This document shows positions 28,040 through 36,832 of a stretch of DNA of 64,000 bases, piece after piece. The DNA lies in assembly GCF_046250175.1 (NCBI RefSeq), contig NZ_CP176468.1, one strand, 5' to 3'. This DNA comes from Psychromonas sp030397575. Its GTDB lineage: Bacteria; Pseudomonadota; Gammaproteobacteria; Enterobacterales; Psychromonadaceae. A program made the position numbers and the translations under genes. The notes under the pieces were generated by a model. It did not search any database. It saw only the letters and a list, made by a program, of their open reading frames with translations, and was not told where the DNA came from. Position 1 is the first letter of the stretch. The number at the start of each line of letters is the position of its first letter.

Positions 28040-29470
28040 TTAAAATAATCTATTTAAACCATTTAAAGCTGCCACTCGGTATGCCTCAGCCATGGTTGGA
28101 TAGTTGAATGTAGTACGTACAAAGTATTCAATGGTGTTACCTGCCCCTTCTTGCTCCATGATGGCCTGTCCAATGTGAATGATTTCCGCCGCTCTTTCGC
28201 CAAAGCAATGAATACCTAAAATTTCTTTGCTTTCACGATGAAATAAGATCTTCAAACTACCCACGTCAGAGCCAAGAATTTGTGAACGTGCTAAATCCTT
28301 AAATTGCGCTCGACCAACTTCATAAGGGACTTTTTGTTGAGTCAACATTTGTTCCGTTTTACCCACTGAACTGATCTCAGGAATAGTAAAAATACCCGTT
28401 GGGATGTCTTTAATTAGCTTTTTATTACCTTCACGTGTAATGATTAAGTTGGCGGCAATACGTCCTTGATCATAAGCGGCACTAGCTAAACTTGGATAAC
28501 CAATTACATCACCAACAGCATAGATGTTATCCACAGCGGTTTGATAATGCTCGTTAATCGCTAATTGACCTCGCCCATCGGGTGTTAAACCAACTGCTTC
28601 AAGGTTTAATAAGTCAGTATTACCGGTACGACCATTTGCATAGAGTAAACAATCTGCTTTCATTTTTTTACCAGACTTAAAGTGAATAACCACACCTTCT
28701 GCTGTAGCTTCTACTTTTTTATACTCTTCATCGTGACGAAGAATAATGCCTGAATTTCTAAAGTGATAAGACAAAGCATCGGACATCTCGGCATCTAAAA
28801 AAGATAGCAACCTATCTCGAGTATTAATTAAATCAGTTTTAACACTTAAGCCTCTAAAAATAGAAGCGTATTCACAACCAATAACACCCGCACCATAAAT
28901 AACAATATTTTTAGGCTGATAATCCAATGACAAAATAGTGTCACTATCATAAATATTGGCGGCTTCAAAATTAATATCAGTAGGGTGATAAGGCCTAGAT
29001 CCAGTAGCAATAATGATATCTTGTGCAGTAATGATTTCCACAGAACCATCTAGATTTTTAACTTTGATGGAGTGGTTATCAACAAAAGATGCTTCGCCAA
29101 AATGTAATGTACAGTTATTACGATTATAAAAGCTACTGCGCATCTTAACTTGCTGACCAATCACTTGCTGAGTATGGCGAAGTACATCGGCAAAGGTAAA
29201 AACATGCTTTTGTGGGTAGTTATTAGTAAATAACGCGTTATTTTTTAATTCAATCAATTGCGTAACACTATGTCGCAATGCTTTCGAAGGTATGGTTCCC
29301 CAATGAGTACAACCACCGCCAATATCTCTATATTTTTCAACAACAGCTACACGTTTACCCGCCTTTGCTAGCTTCATTGCAGAGCCTTCACCGCCGGGGC
29401 CAGTACCAATAACAATTGCATCATAATCATAATTTACAGTAGCGGCTTTTGGACTTTTTGGTGTAGACAT
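28040..29470 (-). CDS. sthA: Soluble pyridine nucleotide transhydrogenase
   Basis: SthA is a cytoplasmic flavoprotein that moves hydride between NADPH and NAD. The 476-aa protein has an N-terminal FAD-binding Rossmann motif (DAIVIGTGPGGEGSAMKLAK), the diagnostic active-site sequence GGGCTHWGTIPSKALRHSV with only one cysteine (instead of the redox disulfide of lipoamide dehydrogenases), an NAD(P) motif VIYGAGVIGCEYASIF, and ATGRTGNTD-like and C-terminal dimerisation blocks. Codon 1 is the ATG at 29470, preceded by a GAGG ribosome site. In E. coli sthA is followed by fabR-yijD; here yijD is divergent and no fabR is present nearby. Confidence 0.96.
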   Translation of the reverse strand: MSTPKSPKAATVNYDYDAIVIGTGPGGEGSAMKLAKAGKRVAVVEKYRDIGGGCTHWGTIPSKALRHSVTQLIELKNNALFTNNYPQKHVFTFADVLRHTQQVIGQQVKMRSSFYNRNNCTLHFGEASFVDNHSIKVKNLDGSVEIITAQDIIIATGSRPYHPTDINFEAANIYDSDTILSLDYQPKNIVIYGAGVIGCEYASIFRGLSVKTDLINTRDRLLSFLDAEMSDALSYHFRNSGIILRHDEEYKKVEATAEGVVIHFKSGKKMKADCLLYANGRTGNTDLLNLEAVGLTPDGRGQLAINEHYQTAVDNIYAVGDVIGYPSLASAAYDQGRIAANLIITREGNKKLIKDIPTGIFTIPEISSVGKTEQMLTQQKVPYEVGRAQFKDLARSQILGSDVGSLKILFHRESKEILGIHCFGERAAEIIHIGQAIMEQEGAGNTIEYFVRTTFNYPTMAEAYRVAALNGLNRLF

Positions 29471-29619
29471 TAGACAACCTCAAATAGGAAATAAAAGTTA
29501 TATTAACAATTTGATAGCATTTGTCACACATTCTTACAACAATTCGCGCGTAGGGTAAAATTTTTAGAACAACTTCAAGATCAGGTGCTAAGCTCTCACC
29601 ATCGTTATAAAAAACAAGA

Positions 29620-29645
29620 AATAGGCATGGGTTCATGCTATTTTT
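29620..29645 (+). terminator. Terminator-like hairpin in the sthA-yijD gap
   Basis: AATAGGCATG pairs with CATGCTATT (one bulged G), has a GGTT loop, and runs into TTTTT. It lies 35 nt before the yijD start and faces yijD, with no annotated gene upstream on that strand. It could be a leader attenuator or the end of a short untranslated RNA from this gap. Confidence 0.45.
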
Positions 29646-29679
29646 AGATTTCAGATAGCCAAATTCTAGGAGTGATAAA

Positions 29680-30039
29680 ATGCAAGAGAGCAACATATCG
29701 GTTAAATGGTTAATTTATACTTTTTTAATAGGTTTATCGGCCAACGCCTGTTTCTCTATTTTAACAATCTCACAAGTGACTTTTTCTCTTTTTCCATTTG
29801 TTACTTTGTTTTTCTCTATCAGTCACTTTTATCGTTTATATATCCATGAAGCGAATAATGAAACCAGTATTCGCCCTGCTTGGGCTGCATTTTTTATTGG
29901 CATTTTCTCTTATGCCGCTTTTACTGGTGCCTTATACCCAGAGCTAGGATCTAACTTCCTGTCTATTACTATCACACTCATATTGGCAATTTGGCTAATG
30001 TATAAAATGATGTTTGGTGATAAGCACTACTCTGCATAA
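29680..30039 (+). CDS. yijD: YijD family (DUF1422) membrane protein
   Basis: This 119-aa inner-membrane protein of unknown function has about four membrane segments (residues about 9-29, 32-52, 67-88 and 93-112). The stretch YPELGSNFLSITITLILAIW matches the conserved YPDIGSNF region of E. coli YijD. The neighbouring sthA gene supports the assignment. CTAGGAG lies 8 nt before the ATG. It begins a probable operon with mgsA and the MOSC/ferredoxin gene, with 21-nt and about 9-nt gaps. Confidence 0.8.
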   Translation: MQESNISVKWLIYTFLIGLSANACFSILTISQVTFSLFPFVTLFFSISHFYRLYIHEANNETSIRPAWAAFFIGIFSYAAFTGALYPELGSNFLSITITLILAIWLMYKMMFGDKHYSA

Positions 30040-30060
30040 TTTTTATCAAAAGGTAATACT

Positions 30061-30519
30061 ATGGAATATATTACGCGTGACATATCGCAGTCTAAAAAAA
30101 TTGCGTTAGTTGCACACGACCACATGAAAGATCTACTGATTAACTGGGCTGACAAACGCAAAGATCAGTTAACAAAACATGATCTTTATGCAACAGGCAC
30201 CACTGGTGTTTTATTACAAAAAAAGACTGGCTTGCCAATTCAATGTTTATTATCTGGTCCAATGGGTGGTGATCAACAACTAGGTGCAAAAATAGCCGAA
30301 GGCAACCTAGACCTATTAATCTTTTTCTGGGACCCAATGAATGCAGTACCTCATGATACTGATGTAAAAGCATTATTGCGTTTAGCGGCAGTATGGAATA
30401 TTCCTATTGCAACTAATATCGCCACTGCCGACTTTATTATGGATTCGTATCATATCGATAAAGTCTACGCGACACGCATTCCTGATTATGCAGGTTACCT
30501 ACGAGAACGAACTACTTAA
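30061..30519 (+). CDS. mgsA: Methylglyoxal synthase
   Basis: MgsA converts dihydroxyacetone phosphate to methylglyoxal and phosphate, a glycolytic overflow bypass. The 152-aa protein has ALVAHDHMKDLLINWA near the start, the phosphate-binding LYATGTTGVLL, LSGPMGGDQQLGA with the catalytic aspartate nearby, and LLIFFWDPMNAVPHDTDVKA and IPIATNIATADFIMDS. The protein has the family length. The gene is preceded by AAAGGT and lies 21 nt after yijD. Confidence 0.96.
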   Translation: MEYITRDISQSKKIALVAHDHMKDLLINWADKRKDQLTKHDLYATGTTGVLLQKKTGLPIQCLLSGPMGGDQQLGAKIAEGNLDLLIFFWDPMNAVPHDTDVKALLRLAAVWNIPIATNIATADFIMDSYHIDKVYATRIPDYAGYLRERTT

Positions 30520-30528
30520 GGAGTGAGC

Positions 30529-31629
30529 ATGCAAAGCTTAACAGATCTCTATATTTATCCAATTAAGTCCACTAAAGGTATTCAGTTACCTCAAACATTT
30601 GTTGAGGAAAAAGGCTTAACTAACGATAGGCGTTATATGTTAGTAGATCTTGATGGCAAGTTTATTACTGGTCGTACTCACCCACAATTGACACAGGTTA
30701 CTATAGAATTTTCTAAAAAAGGGTTGTTAGTGAGCGCACCAAAGCAACCCAGTATTTATATTCAACCAGAGCATTTCACTGAGCAGATGCAAAAAGTAGA
30801 GGTTTGGGCTGATAATATGCAAGCTCAACATTGCCACCCTGATTATGATCAGTGGTTTTCAACTTACTTAAAGCAAGATTGCCAACTGGTTTATTTTTCA
30901 GAAAATACCACTCGCTGTGTTAAAAACCGCACCACTCAAGTTTCCTTTGCTGATGGTTATCCGCTTTTGTTAATCAATCAAGCATCTGTAGATGAGCTTA
31001 ATACTCATTTAAATAAGCCAGTAACAGCCCTGCACTTCCGTCCTAATCTTATTGTTAAGGGAGAATCGGCTTTTATTGAAGATACCTGGTTACGCATTAA
31101 AATTGGCGAAGTTGAGTTTGAAGTCAGTAAACCTTGTTCACGCTGTAACTTTACTAATGTAGATCCTTTAACCGGTGTGCCAGACTTAGAACAACCTTTG
31201 AAGACACTGGCTGGTTTCCGCTTCCATGATGGTGATATTGATTTTGGGCAGAATTTAATCCCACTTAACGAAGGAGTGATCTGCGCTGGTGATAGTGTTC
31301 AAGTACTAGAAACCCAACAACCTCCACAATACACCTCCATGTTAGGCGAAGAAAAACTAAGCCATAAAGCCATTCAGATATATTTTTCAAAATCAGATAT
31401 CAAAGTGGCAGGTAACGATAACGGTTTATTATTAGAACAAGCTGAAGCCGCTGGTATTAATATTCCTTTTTCCTGCCGTGGTGGTAAATGTGGGCGCTGT
31501 AAAACTAAATTACTATCAGGTGAAGTAAAAGTACTGAATAACCAAGGTCTGTTTAAAGAAGAGATAGAAGACGGTTATGTGTTAGCTTGTAGTTGTATTC
31601 CCAAGACTGATATCAGTATAGAACATTAA
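30529..31629 (+). CDS. MOSC domain protein with C-terminal 2Fe-2S ferredoxin (YcbX-like)
   Basis: This 366-aa oxidoreductase resembles E. coli YcbX, which works with molybdenum cofactor in reducing N-hydroxylated bases. The ATG at 30529 is chosen because AAGGAG (30518-30523) stands 5 nt upstream; a GTG six bases earlier overlaps that ribosome site. Residues about 1-120 are the MOSC N-terminal beta-barrel (LTDLYIYPIKSTKGIQ). Residues about 130-260 are the MOSC domain with the cofactor cysteine in SKPCSRCNFTNVDP. Residues about 285-366 are a plant-type ferredoxin whose cluster ligands are visible in FSCRGGKCGRCKTKL and LACSCIP. It ends the yijD-mgsA operon before a strong terminator. Confidence 0.9.
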   Translation: MQSLTDLYIYPIKSTKGIQLPQTFVEEKGLTNDRRYMLVDLDGKFITGRTHPQLTQVTIEFSKKGLLVSAPKQPSIYIQPEHFTEQMQKVEVWADNMQAQHCHPDYDQWFSTYLKQDCQLVYFSENTTRCVKNRTTQVSFADGYPLLLINQASVDELNTHLNKPVTALHFRPNLIVKGESAFIEDTWLRIKIGEVEFEVSKPCSRCNFTNVDPLTGVPDLEQPLKTLAGFRFHDGDIDFGQNLIPLNEGVICAGDSVQVLETQQPPQYTSMLGEEKLSHKAIQIYFSKSDIKVAGNDNGLLLEQAEAAGINIPFSCRGGKCGRCKTKLLSGEVKVLNNQGLFKEEIEDGYVLACSCIPKTDISIEH

Positions 31630-31634
31630 TCTGT

Positions 31635-31662
31635 AAGGACTGTAATGTGAATTACAGTCCTT
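31635..31662. terminator. Terminator between the MOSC gene and miaE
   Basis: AAGGACTGTAAT and ATTACAGTCCTT form a perfect 12-bp stem with a GTGA tetraloop, between two convergent genes. Confidence 0.85.
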
Positions 31663-31685
31663 TAATCGAATTCAGGGGGATATAG

Positions 31686-32444
31686 TTAGATTGGGCATCC
31701 ACTATGAAATTTAAAATCTGTATCAGGTTCACTGATCAGTCGACCTTCTAACTGCCCAAAGTAAGCTATTCGATCAGAGATATCCTGACCGGCAACCTGC
31801 TCAGCTAACGTTAAATAATCTTGATAATGCCTTGCTTCTGAACGCAATAAAGAGACATAAAATTTATTTAAAATTGGGTCAAGATGCTCAGCTATTTTAG
31901 CAAAGCGCTCACAAGATCGCGCCTCAATATAAGCACTACAAATTAATTTATCAATTAGAGTGTTTGGTTCATGTGTGGTGACATGGCTTAGTAACTCTTT
32001 TGCATAACGACTAGAGCCAACAAAATCAAAATGAATATCTCGAGCTTGCATAATCTCAACGACCTGATAAAAATGATGTAGCTCTTCTTTGATCAACAAA
32101 ACCATTTTATCGGTCAAGTCTTGTCCATAAACAGTCCCAACTTTAGCAACGATGTTTTTAGACAAACTATTATTAGATAATGCCTTCCAATCCCCTTGTT
32201 TGCGGTAAACATAATCATTGTAAGGCGTTAACCATGCCATTAAAGCATCGCCACTGTCTTTGTCTACAGCGTAACGACGAATTAATAACATGGCTGTCTG
32301 TGCCGCTTTTAGCTCGCAAATCATATGATCAACGAGTAAAGCTGATTGATTCTCCACAAGCTTAGCTTTATCTATCCAAGCTTGTGGTGTCTCTACGTAT
32401 AAAAACGCCTTAATTGGGGCTAATAAGTCCTGTTCTATAGACAT
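31686..32444 (-). CDS. miaE: tRNA 2-methylthio-N6-isopentenyl adenosine-37 hydroxylase MiaE
   Basis: MiaE is a di-iron monooxygenase that hydroxylates the ms2i6A37 base of tRNA. The 252-aa protein is all-helical. The di-iron ligand pattern is visible as HMICELKAAQTAM, KEELHHFYQVVEIM (ExxH), SAYIEARSCERFAKIA and SLLRSEARHYQDYL (ExxxH). The gene directly abuts the end of the SNF2 helicase gene upstream (no gap), so they are probably cotranscribed. miaE is sporadic in gammaproteobacteria, and its substrate needs MiaA/MiaB, not seen here. Confidence 0.93.
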   Translation of the reverse strand: MSIEQDLLAPIKAFLYVETPQAWIDKAKLVENQSALLVDHMICELKAAQTAMLLIRRYAVDKDSGDALMAWLTPYNDYVYRKQGDWKALSNNSLSKNIVAKVGTVYGQDLTDKMVLLIKEELHHFYQVVEIMQARDIHFDFVGSSRYAKELLSHVTTHEPNTLIDKLICSAYIEARSCERFAKIAEHLDPILNKFYVSLLRSEARHYQDYLTLAEQVAGQDISDRIAYFGQLEGRLISEPDTDFKFHSGCPI

Positions 32445-35400
32445 TTAGTAACGTTCAAACAGTTTTAATAGCGCATCGCTGTTATCAGGTGCAAAATTTT
32501 CTTCTTGCTCTTTACCGTAAACGCTATCAGCTAATTTCTGTTTACGTGATTGTAATGCTAATACGCGCTCTTCAACGGTTTGTTCACAAATTAGTTTATA
32601 CACAAATACCGGTTTATCTTGGCCAATACGATAAGCTCGGTCAGTGGCTTGGTTCTCTACCGCAGGATTCCACCATGGGTCGTAATGAATCACAGTATCT
32701 GCAGCAGTTAAGTTAAGGCCTACACCACCTGCTTTTAGAGAGATTAAGAAAACAGGTACATCGCCCACTTGGAATTTTTCAATGACTTCAGTTCGGTTGC
32801 GAGTTTGACCGGTGAGTTTTACAAAATCAATGCCTGCTTCCTGTAACGCATCACCAATTAAACCAAGCATTTGCGCAAATTGTGAGAAGATTAAGATACG
32901 ACGTCCCTCTTCGACCATTTCCGGTAGTAGCTCCATTAAAAAATCTAACTTCGCTGAACTCTTAATATCTTGTGCATGCTCTAATTTCACCAAACGAGGG
33001 TCACAACAAGCTTGGCGTAATTTTAATAATGCATCTAAAAATTCAATGCGGCTTCTAGCCATACCTTTCTCACGTAATAAGTCTCGCACTTTTGCTTCCA
33101 TCGTAATACGAATGCTTTCATACAGAGTACGTTGATCGTTTTGTAGGCCAATAGTATGGATAATTTCAGTTTTCGCAGGTAACTCTTTGGCTACATCATC
33201 TTTAGTACGACGTAGTAAAAATGGTTTAGTTTTTTGAATCAACCATTGTTGAATTTGATGGTTACCTTCACCTTCAATACCTTTACGATAAACACGATTA
33301 AATGTGCTGTATGAACCAAGAAAACCTGGCATTAGGAAATCAAATAGTGACCATAGTTCACCTAGATGGTTTTCCATTGGTGTACCGGTCAAACATAAAC
33401 GTTGTTTAGCATCGATCAATTTAATACTTTTAGTCATTTTTGCTAACGGGTTTTTGATGGTTTGAGCTTCATCTAAAATCAAATCCGAAAATGAATAATC
33501 AGTAAATTCTTTAAAATCACGTGCAATCAATGGGTAAGTCGTGATCACCAAATCATAATCATTAATTTCTTTAAAGAACTGATGACGGTTAACGCCGTGT
33601 AATACTAATACTTTGAGGTCTGGCGTAAACTTGGTAGCTTCATTCAACCAGTTGCCCACTAACGACGTTGGACAAATAACCATTGCAGGTTGCGATAACA
33701 GTTGATGCTGCTTTTTATACAATAAATAAGCGAGTGTTTGTACTGTTTTCCCTAACCCCATGTCATCGGCTAATACGCCAGAGAACCCATATTCATTTAA
33801 GAACATTAACCAATTTAAACCCTCTTTCTGATAATCACGAAGATCTGCCGCTAATCGATTTGGCGCATCAATATCTTGAATACCACTAAAGTTAGCGAGT
33901 TTTTCTGCTAATGCTTGAACATGTTCACCGCCAATCCAACGATTAATTTCAGGTAACTGGGCTAATAATGCAGCTTGGTTTTGTGGTAAATTAATTTTGC
34001 TTTCATTGACTTCACCTAACTCTTGTAAGATAGATAAGATAGGTTGAATCGACTCTCGTTTAACACGTAATGGGCGACCATTACCTTGTGCTAAGAGGAT
34101 ATCGTAGCTATTTTGTTGCCAATCTTCATTGCTTCGTAACCATTCTAGCAATAATGGTAATAACTCAATGCGTTTTCCATCGACTTCAATAGAAACACCT
34201 AGATCAAACCAGTTACCTTTTTCATCAATATCAATATCAATGCTATCTACCTGCTGACTTTGTAATGCTAAATCTTTAGCAATATCAAACTGCCACCCCA
34301 ATACTTCTAAACGTGCTTTATGTGCAGTTAGTAGTGATAGCCATTGGAACTCTTGAGTGCCTCCTAATTCAGGTGGCAAAATACCTTGTAAATCTTTAGT
34401 TACTTTGTATTTAGGGTCGTACATATAAACATCAAGCAAGCACAACTCGTTAAACTCATTAAGTGCAGCAGTTTCCGCTTCAATATCGCGATTAATGCTA
34501 ACTATTTGGCCTTTGTGCATATACTGGTTACGTTGTTTATCTTCCAAAATACTTGGCGTTAAAATTAACTCCCCATATTTGAAATACAAACGTCCCAAAA
34601 ATAAAGACTGACTTTTAATCGTCTGTACATCCAACTTAAAGATAACCTGCAACGGCTCGTCAATTTGCTGAATATCATAGTGTTGTGGATTAGGTAGTAC
34701 ATCCTGTGCAAAGCCTAATGAGACTTCCTGCGTAAAATGCGCTCTCTGTTCTTCACCTAATGGTGGAGTCTGTAATAATGATAACAACCAATCACGATTG
34801 AACTGCGTGGTTATTTGCCCTGCTTGATGACGAGTTAAGTCGTAAAAATAAGGTGTTGGCGTAGGAATTAATAACCATTCTTCACAGTCAGCGAGGTTTA
34901 CTGTTAATTGTTTCAGGTCATCTTCAGCACTTTCCCAATCTAAATTTAAAGCACGAGGGTCTGCAGATGTTATTTTTTGATCTAAGGTTTCCCAAAAACA
35001 ACGTCCAGTGGCTAATATTTTTTGTAGGGCTAATAGATCCAACTCAGTCTTAATATAAGTTTTACCTAGTTTAGTCGGACGCCCCTCTTTAGTTAGCAAT
35101 AAACGTAGGATCTCAACATCAACATCTTCTACCCATTTAAAGCTTTCCATCCAACTTTCGTTATCTGCAACAGACACTAAATCTTTTTCACTGAATACAT
35201 AGGTATTTTCACTTTTAAGGAAGCGCACCGTCCCGTATTCGAGTTTGATGTAACGATGTTCATGGTTTAACACTTTTTTGTCGAAAGAAAAACGGAAGTG
35301 ACCTTGGTAGGCAGATGCTCTTATTTTTTCTGGTACAGCAGCTTTACTACTTAGCATCTCATACCAAGTTTGATAACTGTTTTCGACGTTATAATCAGGG

Positions 35401-35738
35401 GTATCTGCCTGATAAGCTAATAATAGCGCGACAGCGTGTTTACAATTCCACCCTACTTTACAAGAGCAGGTGCTGTGAATGATATACCCGCCTTTATTGG
35501 AAGGCTTGATAGATGCTTTGGTATTATAGGGAGTGTCGCTACTCCCTCTGACGAGTCCCACCAGCGAGTTAGTGGATTCATCGAAGTCGCAAGCTAATAC
35601 ACGACTTTCTTTAAAATACTGGGTACCTCGGTCAATAATGTTACGACCAAAACTTGTTGAAATATCTTGCTGAGTCACTTTAGGCATCGGAAAAAACCAT
35701 CTAAAAAACGGATCCTTAATGATAGAGAGATAGTCCAC
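32445..35738 (-). CDS. SWIM zinc-finger SNF2-family helicase
   Basis: This 1097-aa protein has an N-terminal SWIM zinc finger (STCSCKVGWNCKHAVALL, the CxC...CxH pattern, about residues 90-107), a long middle region and a C-terminal Swi2/Snf2 ATPase. Motif I is LADDMGLGKTVQTLAYLL (about 670), motif II LILDEAQTIKN, motif III LCLTGTPMENHLGELW, and motifs V-VI FLISLKAGGVGLNLTAAD and TDRAYRIGQDKPVFVYK. Such proteins translocate on double-stranded DNA to remodel complexes; their bacterial role is poorly known. The GTG at 35738 gives the full frame, while an ATG at 35687 (MPKVTQQDIS) is equally possible and gives 1080 aa. miaE follows without a gap. Confidence 0.9.
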   Translation of the reverse strand: MDYLSIIKDPFFRWFFPMPKVTQQDISTSFGRNIIDRGTQYFKESRVLACDFDESTNSLVGLVRGSSDTPYNTKASIKPSNKGGYIIHSTCSCKVGWNCKHAVALLLAYQADTPDYNVENSYQTWYEMLSSKAAVPEKIRASAYQGHFRFSFDKKVLNHEHRYIKLEYGTVRFLKSENTYVFSEKDLVSVADNESWMESFKWVEDVDVEILRLLLTKEGRPTKLGKTYIKTELDLLALQKILATGRCFWETLDQKITSADPRALNLDWESAEDDLKQLTVNLADCEEWLLIPTPTPYFYDLTRHQAGQITTQFNRDWLLSLLQTPPLGEEQRAHFTQEVSLGFAQDVLPNPQHYDIQQIDEPLQVIFKLDVQTIKSQSLFLGRLYFKYGELILTPSILEDKQRNQYMHKGQIVSINRDIEAETAALNEFNELCLLDVYMYDPKYKVTKDLQGILPPELGGTQEFQWLSLLTAHKARLEVLGWQFDIAKDLALQSQQVDSIDIDIDEKGNWFDLGVSIEVDGKRIELLPLLLEWLRSNEDWQQNSYDILLAQGNGRPLRVKRESIQPILSILQELGEVNESKINLPQNQAALLAQLPEINRWIGGEHVQALAEKLANFSGIQDIDAPNRLAADLRDYQKEGLNWLMFLNEYGFSGVLADDMGLGKTVQTLAYLLYKKQHQLLSQPAMVICPTSLVGNWLNEATKFTPDLKVLVLHGVNRHQFFKEINDYDLVITTYPLIARDFKEFTDYSFSDLILDEAQTIKNPLAKMTKSIKLIDAKQRLCLTGTPMENHLGELWSLFDFLMPGFLGSYSTFNRVYRKGIEGEGNHQIQQWLIQKTKPFLLRRTKDDVAKELPAKTEIIHTIGLQNDQRTLYESIRITMEAKVRDLLREKGMARSRIEFLDALLKLRQACCDPRLVKLEHAQDIKSSAKLDFLMELLPEMVEEGRRILIFSQFAQMLGLIGDALQEAGIDFVKLTGQTRNRTEVIEKFQVGDVPVFLISLKAGGVGLNLTAADTVIHYDPWWNPAVENQATDRAYRIGQDKPVFVYKLICEQTVEERVLALQSRKQKLADSVYGKEQEENFAPDNSDALLKLFERY

Positions 35739-35891
35739 AGAAATAAAGCATTAATCACATAATTCAAATATTCGGTAATAATCAAGTTCATTTATTTACT
35801 AAAAAAAACAATTATAGTAAGTTAACTAAAATATTTATTTATCATCAACATTAGCTGATATGATTATCATTTAGCCAATAGAGAACAGCCA

Positions 35892-36770
35892 TTGACCAAA
35901 AAAAGTACACTACATTCATTTTACTCTTTTGTTCTTGCTTATATTTCATTACAAGCTTGGATCTTTCCTATTGCCAACCAAATCAATCTCTATAATCTTT
36001 TCTTTCACACCATTATTTCTATCACGCTATTCGTTTTATTAGTCAATTTAAATAAAGTGAAATATAACTTGGCCGTTCATAAGTTCTTAGTGAGTGGATT
36101 CTTTTTTCTGTTTACCGCAACTTTAACTAACACCCTAAACGAGATTTTCAGTCAGCCTTGGTTATTAGCCGTGTTCTTTAAAGATATCGTTCAGCTGTGT
36201 GGTTTTATTCTTGTCTCTTATGGTATTCACCGTTGGATCACACAAAATAGTGACCATTCAATAAAATTAAAGCAGTTATCAGAAAAAGATGAATTAACCA
36301 ATGTCTATACACGCCGCTATTTCAATGATTTACTGTCAGATAAGTTACTTACACAGCATACGAAAAAAGGCTCATTTTCTATATTGCTGATCAATATAGA
36401 TAACTTTAAACAAATTAACGAACTATATAATCAAACAGCTGGAGATGCAGTCCTCAAAAGACTCGCTAATAAATTAAAAGACTGTATTCGAAAAACCGAT
36501 CTAGTGGCTCGCTGGGAAGGCGAAGAATTTATTATATTACTTAATAATAGTAATGATGAGGTTGCCCAACAGGTGGCAGAAATGATTCGTAAAAGTACCG
36601 AGTTACTTTGCGTTCAATATGAGGATGAAATAATTAATATTACGGTTAGTATTGGTGCAGTCACTTACCGAAATGAATTAAAAAGTAGCAAATTAGTCGA
36701 TTATGCTGAACAAGGTTTGTTTCAAGCAAAAAGTGAAGGTAAAAACAGAGTTCATTTATACGCCCCTTAA
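35892..36770 (+). CDS. Membrane GGDEF-domain protein with a variant active site
   Basis: This 292-aa protein has about four N-terminal membrane segments (residues about 10-110) and a cytoplasmic GGDEF domain (about 127-290). The domain starts LSEKDELTNVYTRRYFNDLL as in active cyclases. The catalytic motif is EGEEF (residues 209-213) in place of GGEEF. An inhibitory-site RxxD (RKTD) stands five residues before it. The product is probably a diguanylate cyclase, but the altered first glycine leaves its activity open. The start is a TTG at 35892 with only a weak GAGA upstream, so the start is uncertain. The input sensed is unknown. Confidence 0.82.
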   Translation: MTKKSTLHSFYSFVLAYISLQAWIFPIANQINLYNLFFHTIISITLFVLLVNLNKVKYNLAVHKFLVSGFFFLFTATLTNTLNEIFSQPWLLAVFFKDIVQLCGFILVSYGIHRWITQNSDHSIKLKQLSEKDELTNVYTRRYFNDLLSDKLLTQHTKKGSFSILLINIDNFKQINELYNQTAGDAVLKRLANKLKDCIRKTDLVARWEGEEFIILLNNSNDEVAQQVAEMIRKSTELLCVQYEDEIINITVSIGAVTYRNELKSSKLVDYAEQGLFQAKSEGKNRVHLYAP

Positions 36771-36832
36771 ACCAGTTATCGCAGTTATATCTAGTACTAC
36801 GATAACTCAATCACCCGCAATAAACATGGCTA

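Noticed and set aside
35861..35877. Fur-like sequence TGATATGATTATCAT upstream of the GGDEF gene
   Set aside because: The core palindrome ATGATTATCAT is good, but the site is one base short of the 7-1-7 Fur spacing and flanks do not match.
36774..36807. AGTTATCG/CGATAACT inverted repeat between the GGDEF gene and galE
   Set aside because: Long 18-nt loop and no T-run on either strand, so not called as a terminator.
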